Made by a program: the position numbers and the translations under genes. The notes below the pieces were generated by a model. It was not told the DNA's origin. It ran no database searches and saw nothing but the letters and a program-made list of their open reading frames with translations. A stretch of 33,779 nucleotides of DNA from Paenibacillus cisolokensis. GTDB lineage: Bacteria; Bacillota; Bacilli; Paenibacillales; Paenibacillaceae. Position 1 is the first letter of the stretch. Every line of letters begins with the position of its first letter. Location: the NCBI RefSeq assembly GCF_018403665.1, contig NZ_BOVJ01000125.1, positions 1 through 33,779 of the forward strand. Reading direction: 5' to 3'. Below, piece by piece: positions 17,207 to 27,035 of this stretch.

Positions 17207-19731
17207 TCAACGTTGTTTTACGTTCAAGGCCGACACGGACAGGCGCGCGAGCGAAACCGGTTCGCCCGTCCGATCCGTAACGCGCACCGTTTTCGATTCG
17301 CCCGGCAGCAGGTCGAAGAAGTTGTCGCTGAACCGGACATTCCCTTGCGGCAGGTCCAGCTTCACGAAGCGCGCAAGATGTCCGCGCGCTGTAACGCGCA
17401 CGGTCGATTCGGCTTCGTTGACGACAACATCGAGCTCGGCGGCCGGCAGGCGCAAATCTTTCGGGTCGCGCAAATAAACCACGTTGGCCGGAGCTTCGAA
17501 CCCTTGCGCCGTCAGCACGACGACGACGTCCTCCGCCGCCCGTCCGTTTAGAACGTCGCCCTCGGATAGCGTGCCGAGCCGGACCGCGCCGTTCGCCGGC
17601 ACTTTCGCTTCGAACCCCGTTTCAAACACCGCGTTTCCGGCGAAATCCGTCACCGCGAGCTTTACGGCGCCGACGAGCGGCTCGAGCGTATCGTTGACCG
17701 CCCAGACGTGCAGCGGCTCGCCCGGATCGTGGTCGACCGACAGCAGGACGGGATGGAAAACTTTTTCCCGTAGAAGTACGCCGCTTTCGGCAGCAGCTCG
17801 TAATCGATCATCGACCAGCTCGTCCCCGGCCAGCTGTCGTTCAGCTGCCACACGAGCGCGCCGGACGTGCGCGGCTTGTTCCGGCGGTAATGCTCGATGC
17901 CGTACTTCAGTCCTTCGGCTTGAGTCAGCATCGAGAAGTTCATATATTCCTCGATGTCGCGCGGAATGCCGGTAAACCCTTCCATCAGCAGGATGCCTTT
18001 CTGATGGTTCGTATCTTTGTTCCGGTACGCCATCTCGGCGCTGCCCCAGTAAAATTGCCCTTTCGGAATATGCTTTTCGAGCGTATAGCGGTTGGCGGAG
18101 CCGTGGATGCCGAACTCGCTGCTGAACAAAGCGAAATCTTTCTTATAGTTTTTGAACGTGACGCCCTGGATGTTGTAATCGAGAATCGGCGCCTCGCCGA
18201 ATTTGCGCGGATATACCGAGCCGTGCCACACTTGCCAGTTGTGGCGGTCGCCGACGTCGGGATCGTTGTCGTCCATGCCGTTCGCCCGGCCGTACGGGGA
18301 CGACGGCCAATACGCGCGGCTGTCGTCCAGCTCCGCGAGCATGTCGGGAATGAGTTCATGGTAAATCGATTCGCCGTAAAACGGGCATGTAATGTCGCCG
18401 CCGGCCGTCTTCATGTCGTACAGCCAGTCGATTTCGTTGTTCCCGCACCAAAGCGCGAGCGACGCGCGGTTGCGCAGCCGCTTCACATTGCAGGCGACCT
18501 CCTCGCGCACGCTGTCCATGAAGTCGCGGTTGAAATCCGGGAACAGCGCGTTCGCAAAAGCGAAGTCCTGCCATACGAGGACGCCGCGGCGGTCGCATTC
18601 GTCGTAAAACGCGTCTTTTTCGTAGATGCCGCCGGCCCAGACGCGCAGAATGTTCATGCGGCCTTCGACCGCGAGGTCGATCAAATCGCGGTACCGTTCG
18701 TTCGGAATGGCGCCGATGAAATTGTCCGCCGGAATCCAGTTCGCGCCCTTCGCGAACAGCTTGACGCCGTTCAGCACGAACGTAAACGAGTTGCGCCCCT
18801 GCTCGTCTTTCAGCTGCAGCTCAATCGTGCGGATGCCGAACGCATGCGTCTGCCGGTCGACTTCCTTCCCCTCCGCGCGCAGGACGACGTCAAGCTCGTA
18901 CAAATACGGCTCGCCGAGGTCGTGCGTCCACCAGAGGCGGGGAGCAACGACGCGCAGATCAACGGACACCTTGCCGCCCGCGACGGTCGCGACGGCATTC
19001 GCGACGACCGCGCCGTCCCGGTCCTTCAGCGCGACGTCGACCGCGGCGGCGGCGCCCCGCTTATACGCCTTTACGTCGACGTCCACACGGACGTCCGCCG
19101 ATTCGGCGTCGGCCCGAAGCGTGCGCGCGAACACCCCGTCGAGCTTCGCCGTCTTGCGCCGCTCGATGCGCACCTTGCCCCAGATGCCGACCGTGACGAG
19201 GCGAGGGCCCCAGTCCCAGCCGAAGTTCATCGCCGCTTTGCGGATCCATGGACGCTCCTTCGTATATGAAGACCATTGGAACAGTTCTTTGTCCCGGTTG
19301 TGCAGCGAAAGCGGATCGAATTTGACCGCGATCGCGTTTTTCCGTCTGCGGACGATGCGCGTCACGTCGAACGTGTACGTCGTAAACATATTCGACGTTT
19401 CCCCGACTTCCAGGCCGTTCACGTACACGGTCGCGAAAGTATCCAACCCTTCGAAGACGAGTTCGTGGCGTTCGCCGCTGTCCGGGTCGACCTCGTAGTC
19501 GAACTGCGTCCGGTACCACCATTCTTTCGTTTCGATCCAGCGGCATTTCACGTCGTTATGGCCGAAATACGGGTTTTCGATTATGTTGCGCTCGATCAGC
19601 GTCGAATGGACGTCTCCCGGCACTTTCGCCGTAATCCAGAACCGGTCGTCCAATCCCGCCGAAGCGACCTCGAGCGGGCGCGCTTGTCCGACGTCGAAAT
19701 GTTGGATTCTCCAATTGCTTGCGATTTCCAT
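17207..19731 (-). pseudogene. GH2 beta-mannosidase with one frameshift near the C-terminus
   Basis: About 840 residues when joined, the usual beta-mannosidase length. After an N-terminal beta-sandwich (MEIASNWRIQHFDVG, VPGDVHSTL, FEGLDTFATVYVNG) the TIM barrel carries the acid/base E433 in WCGNNEIDW and the nucleophile E539 in SSEFGIHGS. The frame breaks in the A5 run at 17762-17766; one more A gives YFYGKKVFHPVLLSVDHDPGEP and continues to the stop at 17207. A sequencing slip is likely. No signal peptide is visible, so it should hydrolyse imported beta-mannosides in the cytoplasm. I chose ATG at 19731, preceded by GGAGAGG; an earlier in-frame start at 19770 has no site. It follows the response regulator by 65 bases. 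Confidence 0.85.
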
Positions 19732-19796
19732 GCGGGTTCCTCTCCTATCCGAATGTTCCGTCCGACGCAAGCCCGCCGTTCCGGCGACGGCGAACG

Positions 19797-21371
19797 TCAG
19801 TCGCTCTTGCCGTGCTTCGACGCGTCCTCACGGAATTCGCTTGGCGTCTTCCCATAATATTTCTTGAACATTTGACTGAAGTACTTGACGTCCTCGTAGC
19901 CGACCGAACCGGCGACGTCGCTGATTTTCGCGGGCGACGTCGTCAATATTTCCGCGGCGTGCCGCATTCTCTGCTGCAAGACGTAATCGGTGAACGTCAT
20001 ACCGACTTCCTTCTTAAACACTTCGCTCAAATGGCTCGGGTGAAGATGGACGTGCTTCGCGACGCGCTGCAGCCCGACGTCCCCGCCCAGATGCAGCTCG
20101 ATGAACGCTTTCGCCTTGTGTACGTGCGCCGCTTGCCCTTCGGACAACGAATTGTGGTACAGCTTCATCACCACGTACAAATACTGGAACAGCGCGTCCT
20201 TCAACGCCGTCCCGGCCTTGAAACGGAAGCGGGGCACATCCGCGCCGGATCGTCCGGAGACGTGCTGCACCTTCTCAATCCAGCGCTGCGCGGAGATTGC
20301 GACCGCATGCATCGACGCCTCAAGCGATTCGAGCGTGAATTCGTCGCCGTCCGTCAGCTCGTGAACGAAACGATGCACCCATTCCTTCAGCGCGACCGAA
20401 TCGTCCTCCAGCAAAATGCCGTACAATTCGACTTCTTCCTTGCCGGTGAAAACCGCTTGTTTCCCCTTCCGGTCCTTGATCGCCCAATACCGGCAAATCG
20501 GGTCGTCGATCAGCCCCTTGTAGCCGTACGCCTGCTCCGCGGTCCGATACGATTCATGCAGCTCGCGAGCCTCGGTCACCGTCTTGCCGACGGCGGCGAA
20601 CGCTTTGCACTTGAGCAGCCTCTCGATGCTGGCGATCATCGACGCAAGGCACGTCTGTGCCTCCGCATCCCCCGGACGGACGCGCATGGCGGCGACGACG
20701 CGGTCCGGCTGCAGCAGCGTCTCGCAAGGAAGCAAATCGTTCATCATATTTTCGATCGCAAACAGCAAGAGCGACACGCCGCCGCCGTTCTGTTCGCGTT
20801 CCCAGCCTTCGCCGGAAACGAACACGATCTGAAGCGGATCGTCCGCCGGCCCGTCCTGCTCCGGAAACAGCCGCGGCAGCATCGTATACAGCAAACGCGG
20901 TTCGATACCGTTCGTGTCGCCGCTGACGACCCATCGCTCGAACAGCCGATTGCGCGCTTCTTTGTTTTTGAAGCAGTCTTCGCTTTGCGCCGCCCACTTC
21001 TCCTCGATCCGATGCTTCACCTTGAGCACCGTCTTAATAATTTCTTCCGGCCGCGTTGTCTTCAGCAAATAATCCGTCACGTCGTTGCGGATTGCCTGCT
21101 GCGTATACTTGAAGTCGTCGTAGCCGGACAAAATAATCACTTCGATATTCGGAAGCAGCCGTTTCGCTTCTTTCGCAAGCGTCAGGCCGTCCATCCCCGT
21201 CATTCGGATGTCCGTGAGCAGGATGTTCGGCCGCTCTTCCATGAGCCGCGACATCGCCTCCTCGCCGGACGCGGCGGGAGGCAGCAGCTCCAGACCGAGC
21301 TCGTGCCACTTGATGACTTTGGCGAGCCCGGTCCGAATAATCACTTCGTCATCGACGATCATGACTCTCAT
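19797..21371 (-). CDS. Response regulator with AraC-type DNA-binding domain (YesN family)
   Basis: 524 residues. The receiver domain starts MRVMIVDDEVIIRTG, with the phosphorylated aspartate D54 in LLTDIRM. A long linker of about 280 residues follows, and the C-terminal 100 residues hold two AraC helix-turn-helix motifs (RVAKHVHLHPSHLSEVFKKE and ISDVAGSVGYEDVKYFSQMFKK). ATG at 21371 has GGAGG seven bases upstream and overlaps the kinase 3' end by 23 bases, so the pair is co-translated. Family members activate the neighbouring sugar ABC transporter and glycosidase genes on sensing an extracellular oligosaccharide. A 664-codon frame antisense to it is a GC-driven shadow. Confidence 0.9.
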   Translation of the reverse strand: MRVMIVDDEVIIRTGLAKVIKWHELGLELLPPAASGEEAMSRLMEERPNILLTDIRMTGMDGLTLAKEAKRLLPNIEVIILSGYDDFKYTQQAIRNDVTDYLLKTTRPEEIIKTVLKVKHRIEEKWAAQSEDCFKNKEARNRLFERWVVSGDTNGIEPRLLYTMLPRLFPEQDGPADDPLQIVFVSGEGWEREQNGGGVSLLLFAIENMMNDLLPCETLLQPDRVVAAMRVRPGDAEAQTCLASMIASIERLLKCKAFAAVGKTVTEARELHESYRTAEQAYGYKGLIDDPICRYWAIKDRKGKQAVFTGKEEVELYGILLEDDSVALKEWVHRFVHELTDGDEFTLESLEASMHAVAISAQRWIEKVQHVSGRSGADVPRFRFKAGTALKDALFQYLYVVMKLYHNSLSEGQAAHVHKAKAFIELHLGGDVGLQRVAKHVHLHPSHLSEVFKKEVGMTFTDYVLQQRMRHAAEILTTSPAKISDVAGSVGYEDVKYFSQMFKKYYGKTPSEFREDASKHGKSD

Positions 21372-23112
21372 AAGGTCCCTCCAGGATCGGAATGGAAAAC
21401 GAAACATGCGTGCCCGCGTTCGGCTTGCTCTCGATGTGCAGGCGGGAGTCCGCCCCGTAATGAAGCTGCAGCCGCTCGTTCACGTTTCGCAGCCCGTAAC
21501 TTCCTTCCTGCGGCTGTTCGGATGCCGGAACGTCCAGCCGGCGGCGAAGCGCCTCGAGCTCGGCTTCCGTCATCCCTTTTCCGTCGTCCACGACGTGGAA
21601 CACCATCCGGCTTCCCGACCGTTCCACATGGATCGAGATCGTTCCGGCTCCTTCTTTCTTCTGGATGCCGTGGATCATCGCGTTTTCGACGAGCGGCTGG
21701 AGCAGTAGCTTGAGCATGAACTTCTCCGTCAGCTCCGGATCGACGGAATAGTCGACGAGAAATTTGTCCGGGTAGCGGATCGACTGAACGGCCGCATAAT
21801 TGCGAATATGGGCGATTTCTTGCTGCACCTGGCAAAATCTTTTCCGCTGTTCAGGCTGAATCGCAGGAAATCTCCGAGCGAGCCGACCATCTCCGCGATG
21901 CGGTTTTCCTCGTTCATGAGCGCGATCCATTGAATCGAGGAGAGCGTATTATACAGAAAGTGCGGATTGATTTGCGCCTGCAGCGCGCGAAGGTCCGCCT
22001 CCTTCTTGCGGGATTCGTTTTCGATCATTTGCCGCTTCAGCCGTTCGATATGCTCTCCGAGCGTGTTGTAGCTGTGCGCCAGCCTCCCGATTTCATCGGC
22101 GGTGTCGACCGGATACTTGTACATCGGCTGTTCCGGATCGACTTTCGAGAGCAATCGGGACAGCGTCCGGAGCGGATTCGTAATGCGCTTGACGAAGAAG
22201 AGTGTCGAACCGATCGTAATCAGGACGGCAAGCGCGACGGCCGCGGCGGTCAGTTGCAAAATGTACCGGTTTTGCTCGCTGTACGCTTCATAAGGAATCG
22301 TCCCGATCAGCGTCCAGCCGGTCCGCGGCTCCCGGTAACGGAGAAGCGTCAGCTTCTCCTTCCCTTGGCCGTACGTTCCGCCGCCGTAGGGCGAAGCTTC
22401 GCTCAAGACGTCCGTGGCCGGGTACAGCGAAAAGATGCTCCTGCGGAGCCACGACTTGTCGGTGGCCGAAAGGATGACGCCTTGCGCGTTGACGAGCGCG
22501 ATCCCCGCGTCGGCGAATGGGGGATCGGTCCAAAACTGCGAAATGGCACGCTCGCTTACCGTGATGCTCAGCCAGCCGATCGTCTCGTACGTCCCGCGCG
22601 TGCTTCGCACCGGCCGTATAAAGGAAAGAACGTCGTGCTCCCCGGAAAACGTCGTCGCCTTGTACAGCTCGGTCCACGTTTTTCCCGAACGTCGCGAATC
22701 GGCGCCTCCTTGAGTTCGGACGCATAGATCGTCGTCGTGGACAGCTTGGGCACATCATTTTCGGATAGATCGTGATGTCGAACACGTACGGCTTGCCGAA
22801 CACGAGATTGGCGAGCAAACGGTCGACTCTGGCGCGGACGGCGACGTCGTCTTGCCGCTGGTTCAAAAATTGCTGCACGTCCGTCTGGCTGATCAAAAAG
22901 ATCGACATATGGTCGATATCCTGGACCATGAAGCCCAGGTTTGCGGACATTTGGCGGAGCGAATCGATGCCGGCGCGCATCGAATTTCGTTCCGTGATGC
23001 GCGAGGACGTCGTGAACGAAAAGACACCCAGCGCCAATAAGGGAATAACGGTGGAAATCAACAGGATAAAGGACAGTTTGCGTTGCAGCGATTGCCCCAA
23101 CCATTTCTGCAT
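21349..23112 (-). pseudogene. Sensor histidine kinase (YesM family), three frameshifts
   Basis: About 590 residues when joined. Order: N-terminal helix (SFILLISTVIPLLALGVFSF), an extracellular sensing region, a second helix (AAAVALAVLITIGSTLFFVK), HAMP (RITNPLRTLSRLL), the His-kinase motif QINPHFLYNTLSSIQW, then the ATPase part LQPLVENAMIHGIQ, VVDDGKGM and GSYGLRNVNERL. Breaks lie at the A4 run 22758-22761 (one A restores IYPKNDVPKLS), the A5 run 22679-22683 (restores DVREKTWTELYK) and the T4 run 21834-21837 (restores SGKDFCQVQQEIA). All are single missing bases in homopolymers, so the gene is probably intact in the cell. It would phosphorylate the response regulator encoded immediately after it. 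Confidence 0.85.
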
Positions 23113-23135
23113 GCCGTAATCCCCCTCTTGTGATT

Positions 23136-23163
23136 CCGCCGGACCCGGTTTTCCGCCCGGCGG
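23136..23163 (-). other. Hairpin between the permease gene and the sensor kinase gene
   Basis: CCGCCGG and CCGGCGG form a 7-bp GC stem around a 14-base loop in the 60-base gap. No T run follows, so it is more likely an mRNA processing or stabilising structure, lowering expression of the two-component genes relative to the transporter, than a terminator. Confidence 0.35.
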
Positions 23164-23172
23164 ACGCAGCCG

Positions 23173-24054
23173 TTACCCTTTCACCGCTCCCGCGGTCATG
23201 CCTTTCATAATTCGATCCTGAAACATCAAATAAATCGCGATGGTCGGAACGACGGCAAGCACCATAGCCGCCATCGTCAGGCCGAAATCGGTTTGCGAAC
23301 TGTCCGCCAAAATCGCGACGCTGAGCGGCAGCGTCTTCATGGCCGACTTGCTGATAAACACGAGTGCGAACGAGAAATCGTTCCAGAAGTGCAGAAAGCT
23401 GATGATGGACACCGTCGAAATCGCGGGCATCGAGATCGGAAGAATCATCCTGAAGAACACGCCCCAACGGCCGGTTCCGTCGATAAACGCCGCTTCCTCG
23501 ACATCCTTCGGGAACGAAAGCATATAGGCGGCCAGCACGAAGATCGCCGTCGGCAGCGCGAACGCGGTATACGGCAGCACGAGCGCCGCATACGTGTTCA
23601 GCAGCTTCATCTCCCGCATCATGATGAAGAGCGGCACCAACGTGCTGTGAATCGGGATCAGCATGCCGACGACGAAGAACGTCATGACCCACCCTTTCAG
23701 CCGGAATGAAAACCGCGCGAGCACATAAGATGCGAGCGCCGACACGAACAGCGTCAGCGCCAGCGACAGCGCCGACACGAGGACCGAGTTGAAGAACGCG
23801 GTCCCCATATTCGACGCCTCCCAGGCGCGGGCGAAATTGTCGAATCGCCACGTTTGCGGAAGACCGAACGGACGGTTGAAGAAATCCTCGGTGTTTTTAA
23901 ACGCGCTGATGCCCAACCAGAATAATGGATATAACGTTAGTATTCCATAAATGAGAAGAACTGTCCAAACGACACCGTCCCGCATTCCCCCCCAAGGGAA
24001 GGCGGATTTGCGATCCGACGAGCCGGGTTTGACGGCGAGCGACGTTTGACTCAT
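23173..24054 (-). CDS. Sugar ABC transporter permease, MalG-like (second permease)
   Basis: 293 residues with six membrane segments (first WTVLLIYGILTLYPLFWLGI) and the ATPase-contacting EAA motif seen as EEAAFIDGTGRWGVFFRMILP. The C-terminus MFQDRIMKGMTAGAVKG is the common end of carbohydrate permeases of the CUT1 family. It pairs with the MalF-like permease upstream (gap 75 bases). ATG at 24054 has an AGGAGAGG site. Confidence 0.92.
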   Translation of the reverse strand: MSQTSLAVKPGSSDRKSAFPWGGMRDGVVWTVLLIYGILTLYPLFWLGISAFKNTEDFFNRPFGLPQTWRFDNFARAWEASNMGTAFFNSVLVSALSLALTLFVSALASYVLARFSFRLKGWVMTFFVVGMLIPIHSTLVPLFIMMREMKLLNTYAALVLPYTAFALPTAIFVLAAYMLSFPKDVEEAAFIDGTGRWGVFFRMILPISMPAISTVSIISFLHFWNDFSFALVFISKSAMKTLPLSVAILADSSQTDFGLTMAAMVLAVVPTIAIYLMFQDRIMKGMTAGAVKG

Positions 24055-24129
24055 GCGAATGCCTCTCCTCTTTTCGTTTAAGATTTTATAAGTTCCGGCG
24101 TCCTTGAAGCGATCCGGCCGATGGTTTTC

Positions 24130-25013
24130 TTATTTTTGCGCCCGTTTGTTCATAAAGTATTGGCTCGTTCCGATCAGGAGTAAGCTGATCAATACGATCG
24201 ACGTCGAAACGGCGCTGCCGAATCCGTACCGGTACGACGTGAACGTCGAGTTGTACATGTAGGTCGCGAGCAATTCCGTCGCATGGGCCGGGCCGCCGCG
24301 GGTCATAATGTAAACCAAGTCGAACGATTTCAGACTGCCGGAGATGCACAGGATGATGGCGACCTGGATCGTGCTCCAAATCATCGGAATCGTGATCGAA
24401 AACAGTTTCCGCGCGCCTTCGGCGCCGTCGATTTTCGCCGCGTCATGAATTTCGCTTGAAATGTTCTGCAGCGCAGACGCGAAAATGATAAGATACAATC
24501 CGACAAAGCTCCAGATGAGCGGCGGCATCAGCGAGTAGATCGCGATGTCGGGATTGGACAGCCACCCCAGCTTCCAAGACGACAGGCCGAGCGAGTCGAG
24601 GAGGAAATTCAAAATGCCGATTTGCGGATGGTAAATGTACTGCCAAATCATGCCGATGACGACAGTCGACAGCACCATCGGAATAAATACGGCGGAGCGA
24701 AGAAACTTCTGGAACGTATTGTTTTTATGCAGGACGATCGCAAGCACCAATGCGAGCGGCACTTGTCCGAACACGGAGGCGAGCACGAACAATACGTTGT
24801 TTTTGAGCGCTCTCCAAAAATCGGGTCGGTAAAAATTTCGTAGTAATTGTCCAGCCCGATGAATCGTTTGTCGCCCATCCCCGACCAGTCGAAGAAGCCG
24901 TAATACGCGGACCAAATGATCGGCACAAACACGAACAATAAATAAAGCACGACGGCGGGAAGCAGTCCCAATATGATAAACTTCCGGTTCTGGACCAGAT
25001 TCATTATGCTCAC
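24130..25013 (-). pseudogene. Sugar ABC transporter permease, MalF-like (first permease), one frameshift
   Basis: About 295 residues when joined; six membrane segments, the start being NRKFIILGLLPAVVLYLLFVFVP and the EAA loop IHDAAKIDGAEGARKLFSITIP. The frame breaks in the short C run at 24823-24825. Adding one C gives TDPDFWRALKNNVLFVLA, which is the standard sequence at this point in the family. Likely a sequencing error. CUT1 family; partner of the MalG-like permease and the binding protein. ATG at 25013 is preceded by an AAAAGGATG site. Confidence 0.85.
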
Positions 25014-25030
25014 ATCCTTTTGAATATTTT

Positions 25031-25055
25031 CAGCCCTCCGAAAGAGGGAGGGCTG
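25031..25055 (-). other. Intercistronic hairpin after the sugar-binding protein gene
   Basis: CAGCCCTCC pairs perfectly with GGAGGGCTG around a seven-base loop between the binding-protein stop and the first permease. On the minus strand an A-rich stretch follows rather than T, so it is probably a transcript-stabilising hairpin that keeps binding-protein mRNA in excess over permease mRNA. Confidence 0.55.
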
Positions 25056-25071
25056 GAAATATGGCTTTCAG

Positions 25072-26400
25072 TTAGCGGCCGACCGCCCGCGCTTGCGCTA
25101 CCTGAATGCGCTTGGCGATTTCTTGTGCGTTGCCGCCCATCAGGAGTTCTTGCAAACCGTTGTTGACAACTTCTACCGTTGCGGAGCCGAGCTTCGCGTC
25201 GTATACCGGCGTGATCGCCGTATTTTGCATCAAATTGTACAATTTCACGAACAGCGGATGCGCCTTGGATTCATCGAGCTCGATGTTGTAGCTGACCAAC
25301 GTGCTGCTGTCGAGCGTCGCTTTCTGACCTTCCGGACCTGCCATCCAATACAGCAGCTCCTGCGCCGCTTCGAGCTCGGCGCCTTCAAGCTTCTTGTTGA
25401 TCCCAAGGCCGGTGCCGACGACGCCGGACGTCGATTTCGGATCGCCGAGACCGCCTTCGATCGCCGGCAATACCGTGATGCTCGTCGTGTTCAATACCTC
25501 TTCCGGCGCGGTGCTGACGAGGTTGGATAACGCCCAGCCGCCGCTGATGAACATCGCCGCCTTGCCTTGCGCGTACAGCTGCATCATTTGCGTTTCATCG
25601 ATGCTGTTGAAGCCTTCCTGGAAGGCGTTCATTTCGCTAAGCTCCTGCATCTTCTCAAGCGCTTGGATGAACTGCGGATCTTCAAACGTCGCGCCGTTCT
25701 GCTCGGCCGCTTTCAGGAACCATTCGGAACCGGTGACGCGGTCGGCCAAAGAACTGAAGATTGTCGACTGCGCAACCCAGTTCGCCTTGTTGCCGAGCGC
25801 GATCGGAATGATACCGTTTTCGTTGAACGTTTTGACCGCCGTTTTCAACTCTTCCCACGTTTCCGGCACTTTCACGCCGTACTGTTCGAACAACGCTTCA
25901 TTGTAGTACACGAGCGACGTCGGCGCGAGGTTCATCGGCACCGTATAAATGTTGCCGTCCACCGTGAAGCCGTCGAATGCGTTCGGGATGAAGTTATCTC
26001 TCCATTCCGGCTTGCTGTCGAGGAATTCATTGATCGGCTGGATCAGGTCGCCGTTCACGAATTCTTTCGTCATGGCGTCCGGCCACATGACGAATAAGTC
26101 CGGCATTTCGTTCGCCGCCGCCGCCGTTCTGAGCCGCGTCTTCAAGCCGTCCGTCGGAAGCCCTTCGATTTCAAGTTTGATGTTCGGGTGGTCGGCGCTG
26201 AATTGATCGAGCAGTCCGCGCATCGCCACCGCTTTCGCGTCTTGACCCGCCCAGTTATGCCAAAGCGTCAGCGTCACTTTTTCGGATTTCGCCGCGCCTT
26301 CACCGCTGCCTTGTGTGGTTTGGCCCGCGTCTTGCCCGCAGCCGGCCAGAACCGCCGCGCAAAGCGCCAAGCCTATGCCGAGTTTCTTCCACGTTTTCAT
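25072..26400 (-). CDS. Sugar-binding lipoprotein of an ABC transporter (extracellular solute-binding family 1)
   Basis: 442 residues. Lipobox VLAGC with C21 as the acylated residue, followed by a Gly/Gln/Ser linker. The mature domain begins VTLTLWHNWAGQDAKAVAMRGLLDQF and includes PMNLAPTSLVYYNEALFEQYGVKVPETWEE, the typical pattern of family-1 binding proteins for oligosaccharides. Start ATG at 26400 with AGGGAGG upstream; the longer frame reaching 26853 has no signal peptide and is rejected. It heads the sugar locus; with a beta-mannosidase downstream, beta-manno-oligosaccharides are the likely ligand (inference). No ATPase gene accompanies it. Confidence 0.92.
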   Translation of the reverse strand: MKTWKKLGIGLALCAAVLAGCGQDAGQTTQGSGEGAAKSEKVTLTLWHNWAGQDAKAVAMRGLLDQFSADHPNIKLEIEGLPTDGLKTRLRTAAAANEMPDLFVMWPDAMTKEFVNGDLIQPINEFLDSKPEWRDNFIPNAFDGFTVDGNIYTVPMNLAPTSLVYYNEALFEQYGVKVPETWEELKTAVKTFNENGIIPIALGNKANWVAQSTIFSSLADRVTGSEWFLKAAEQNGATFEDPQFIQALEKMQELSEMNAFQEGFNSIDETQMMQLYAQGKAAMFISGGWALSNLVSTAPEEVLNTTSITVLPAIEGGLGDPKSTSGVVGTGLGINKKLEGAELEAAQELLYWMAGPEGQKATLDSSTLVSYNIELDESKAHPLFVKLYNLMQNTAITPVYDAKLGSATVEVVNNGLQELLMGGNAQEIAKRIQVAQARAVGR

Positions 26401-26436
26401 CCGATTAGGACCTCCCTGTTGTTTTCTATATCGCCT

Positions 26437-26465
26437 ATTGTAGACCGATTGTTTGCGCACCGTAA
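26437..26465 (-). promoter_or_regulatory. Possible promoter of the sugar-use operon
   Basis: TACAAT (26437-26442) with a 17-base spacer and a poor -35 TTACGG (26460-26465). The weak -35 would suit activation by the AraC-type response regulator encoded in the same operon. Confidence 0.4.
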
Positions 26466-26620
26466 GGGGACATTCAAAGGGTCGAGGGTAGAAACTTATC
26501 GGATCGTGTCGAGATCGGCCATGGCCGTCCGCTCGCAAATCGCCGCGCGGTTTTAGTGTTTCCCCCTTCCCAACGACAATTCTCGTGCCGGTCGGCGGCA
26601 AACGACGACGCTCAATGAAC

Positions 26621-26700
26621 AAAACTGCAAAAAGAAAGTGCAGGTTTTCCGGACGCAAAATAGCCAAAACGCGGAAATTCCTGCGGAAAGTGCAGTTTTT
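26621..26700 (+). repeat. Dispersed intergenic repeat, copy B, bounded by inverted AAAACTGCA/TGCAGTTTT
   Basis: An 80-base element with terminal inverted 9-mers and an inner imperfect hairpin (TTTCCGGACGC against GCGGAAA). Its core matches copy A at 16961-17024. Upstream of it, 26466-26620 holds nothing recognisable. Confidence 0.6.
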
Positions 26701-26727
26701 TTGCCTGCTTGATTGACCAGCATCAGT

Positions 26728-26829
26728 GCCCCCGAGGCGCGCAACCGCCCGTCCGGGCAGTGTGCGGGCTACAGCGCCCCTGAGGCTGGAAAATGCCTGG
26801 TCCCCCGTGCGGCACCATGCGGACTGTAG
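26728..26829 (+). repeat. GC-rich imperfect tandem repeat, about two units of 48-55 bp
   Basis: Unit 1 (GCCCCCGAGGC ... GCGGGCTACAG) and unit 2 (GCCCCTGAGGC ... GCGGACTGTAG) share both end motifs with diverged middles; a third partial CTCGAGGGGC follows. No coding frame with recognisable protein spans it. Confidence 0.4.
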
Positions 26830-27035
26830 CCACTCGAGGGGCACGAACGCCACGCCTCTACTCGCATGAGGTCCCTGATGCGTACGCCTAGTATAAGTGG
26901 AAGTTCCGAATGGAGCTGTTGCGTGTCATCGCGGCCGCGTACAAGCGACAAAGGGCGTGAATGAACCGCAAGGTTCGATTAAGGTTTCTATCAACGTTTG
27001 AACAACATTTGAAGCGCCCATTCACGATCAAGATC

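Noticed and set aside
17890..19269. A 459-codon plus-strand frame
   Set aside because: Antisense to the GH2 mannosidase with its catalytic glutamates; composition is that of a shadow frame.
19719..21713. A 664-codon open frame on the plus strand
   Set aside because: It lies antisense to the response regulator and kinase end, whose minus-strand frames carry clear domains. Its translation is Arg/His/Phe-rich with no motif, a GC-driven shadow.
22568..23851. A 427-codon minus-strand frame bridging permease and kinase genes
   Set aside because: Only its last part (about 22680-22760) is real coding sequence, as the piece of the kinase between two frameshifts. The rest is an off-frame reading of the MalG-like permease.
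26401..26853. N-terminal extension of the sugar-binding protein
   Set aside because: The ATG at 26400 gives a perfect lipoprotein signal and has AGGGAGG upstream; the extension would bury it.
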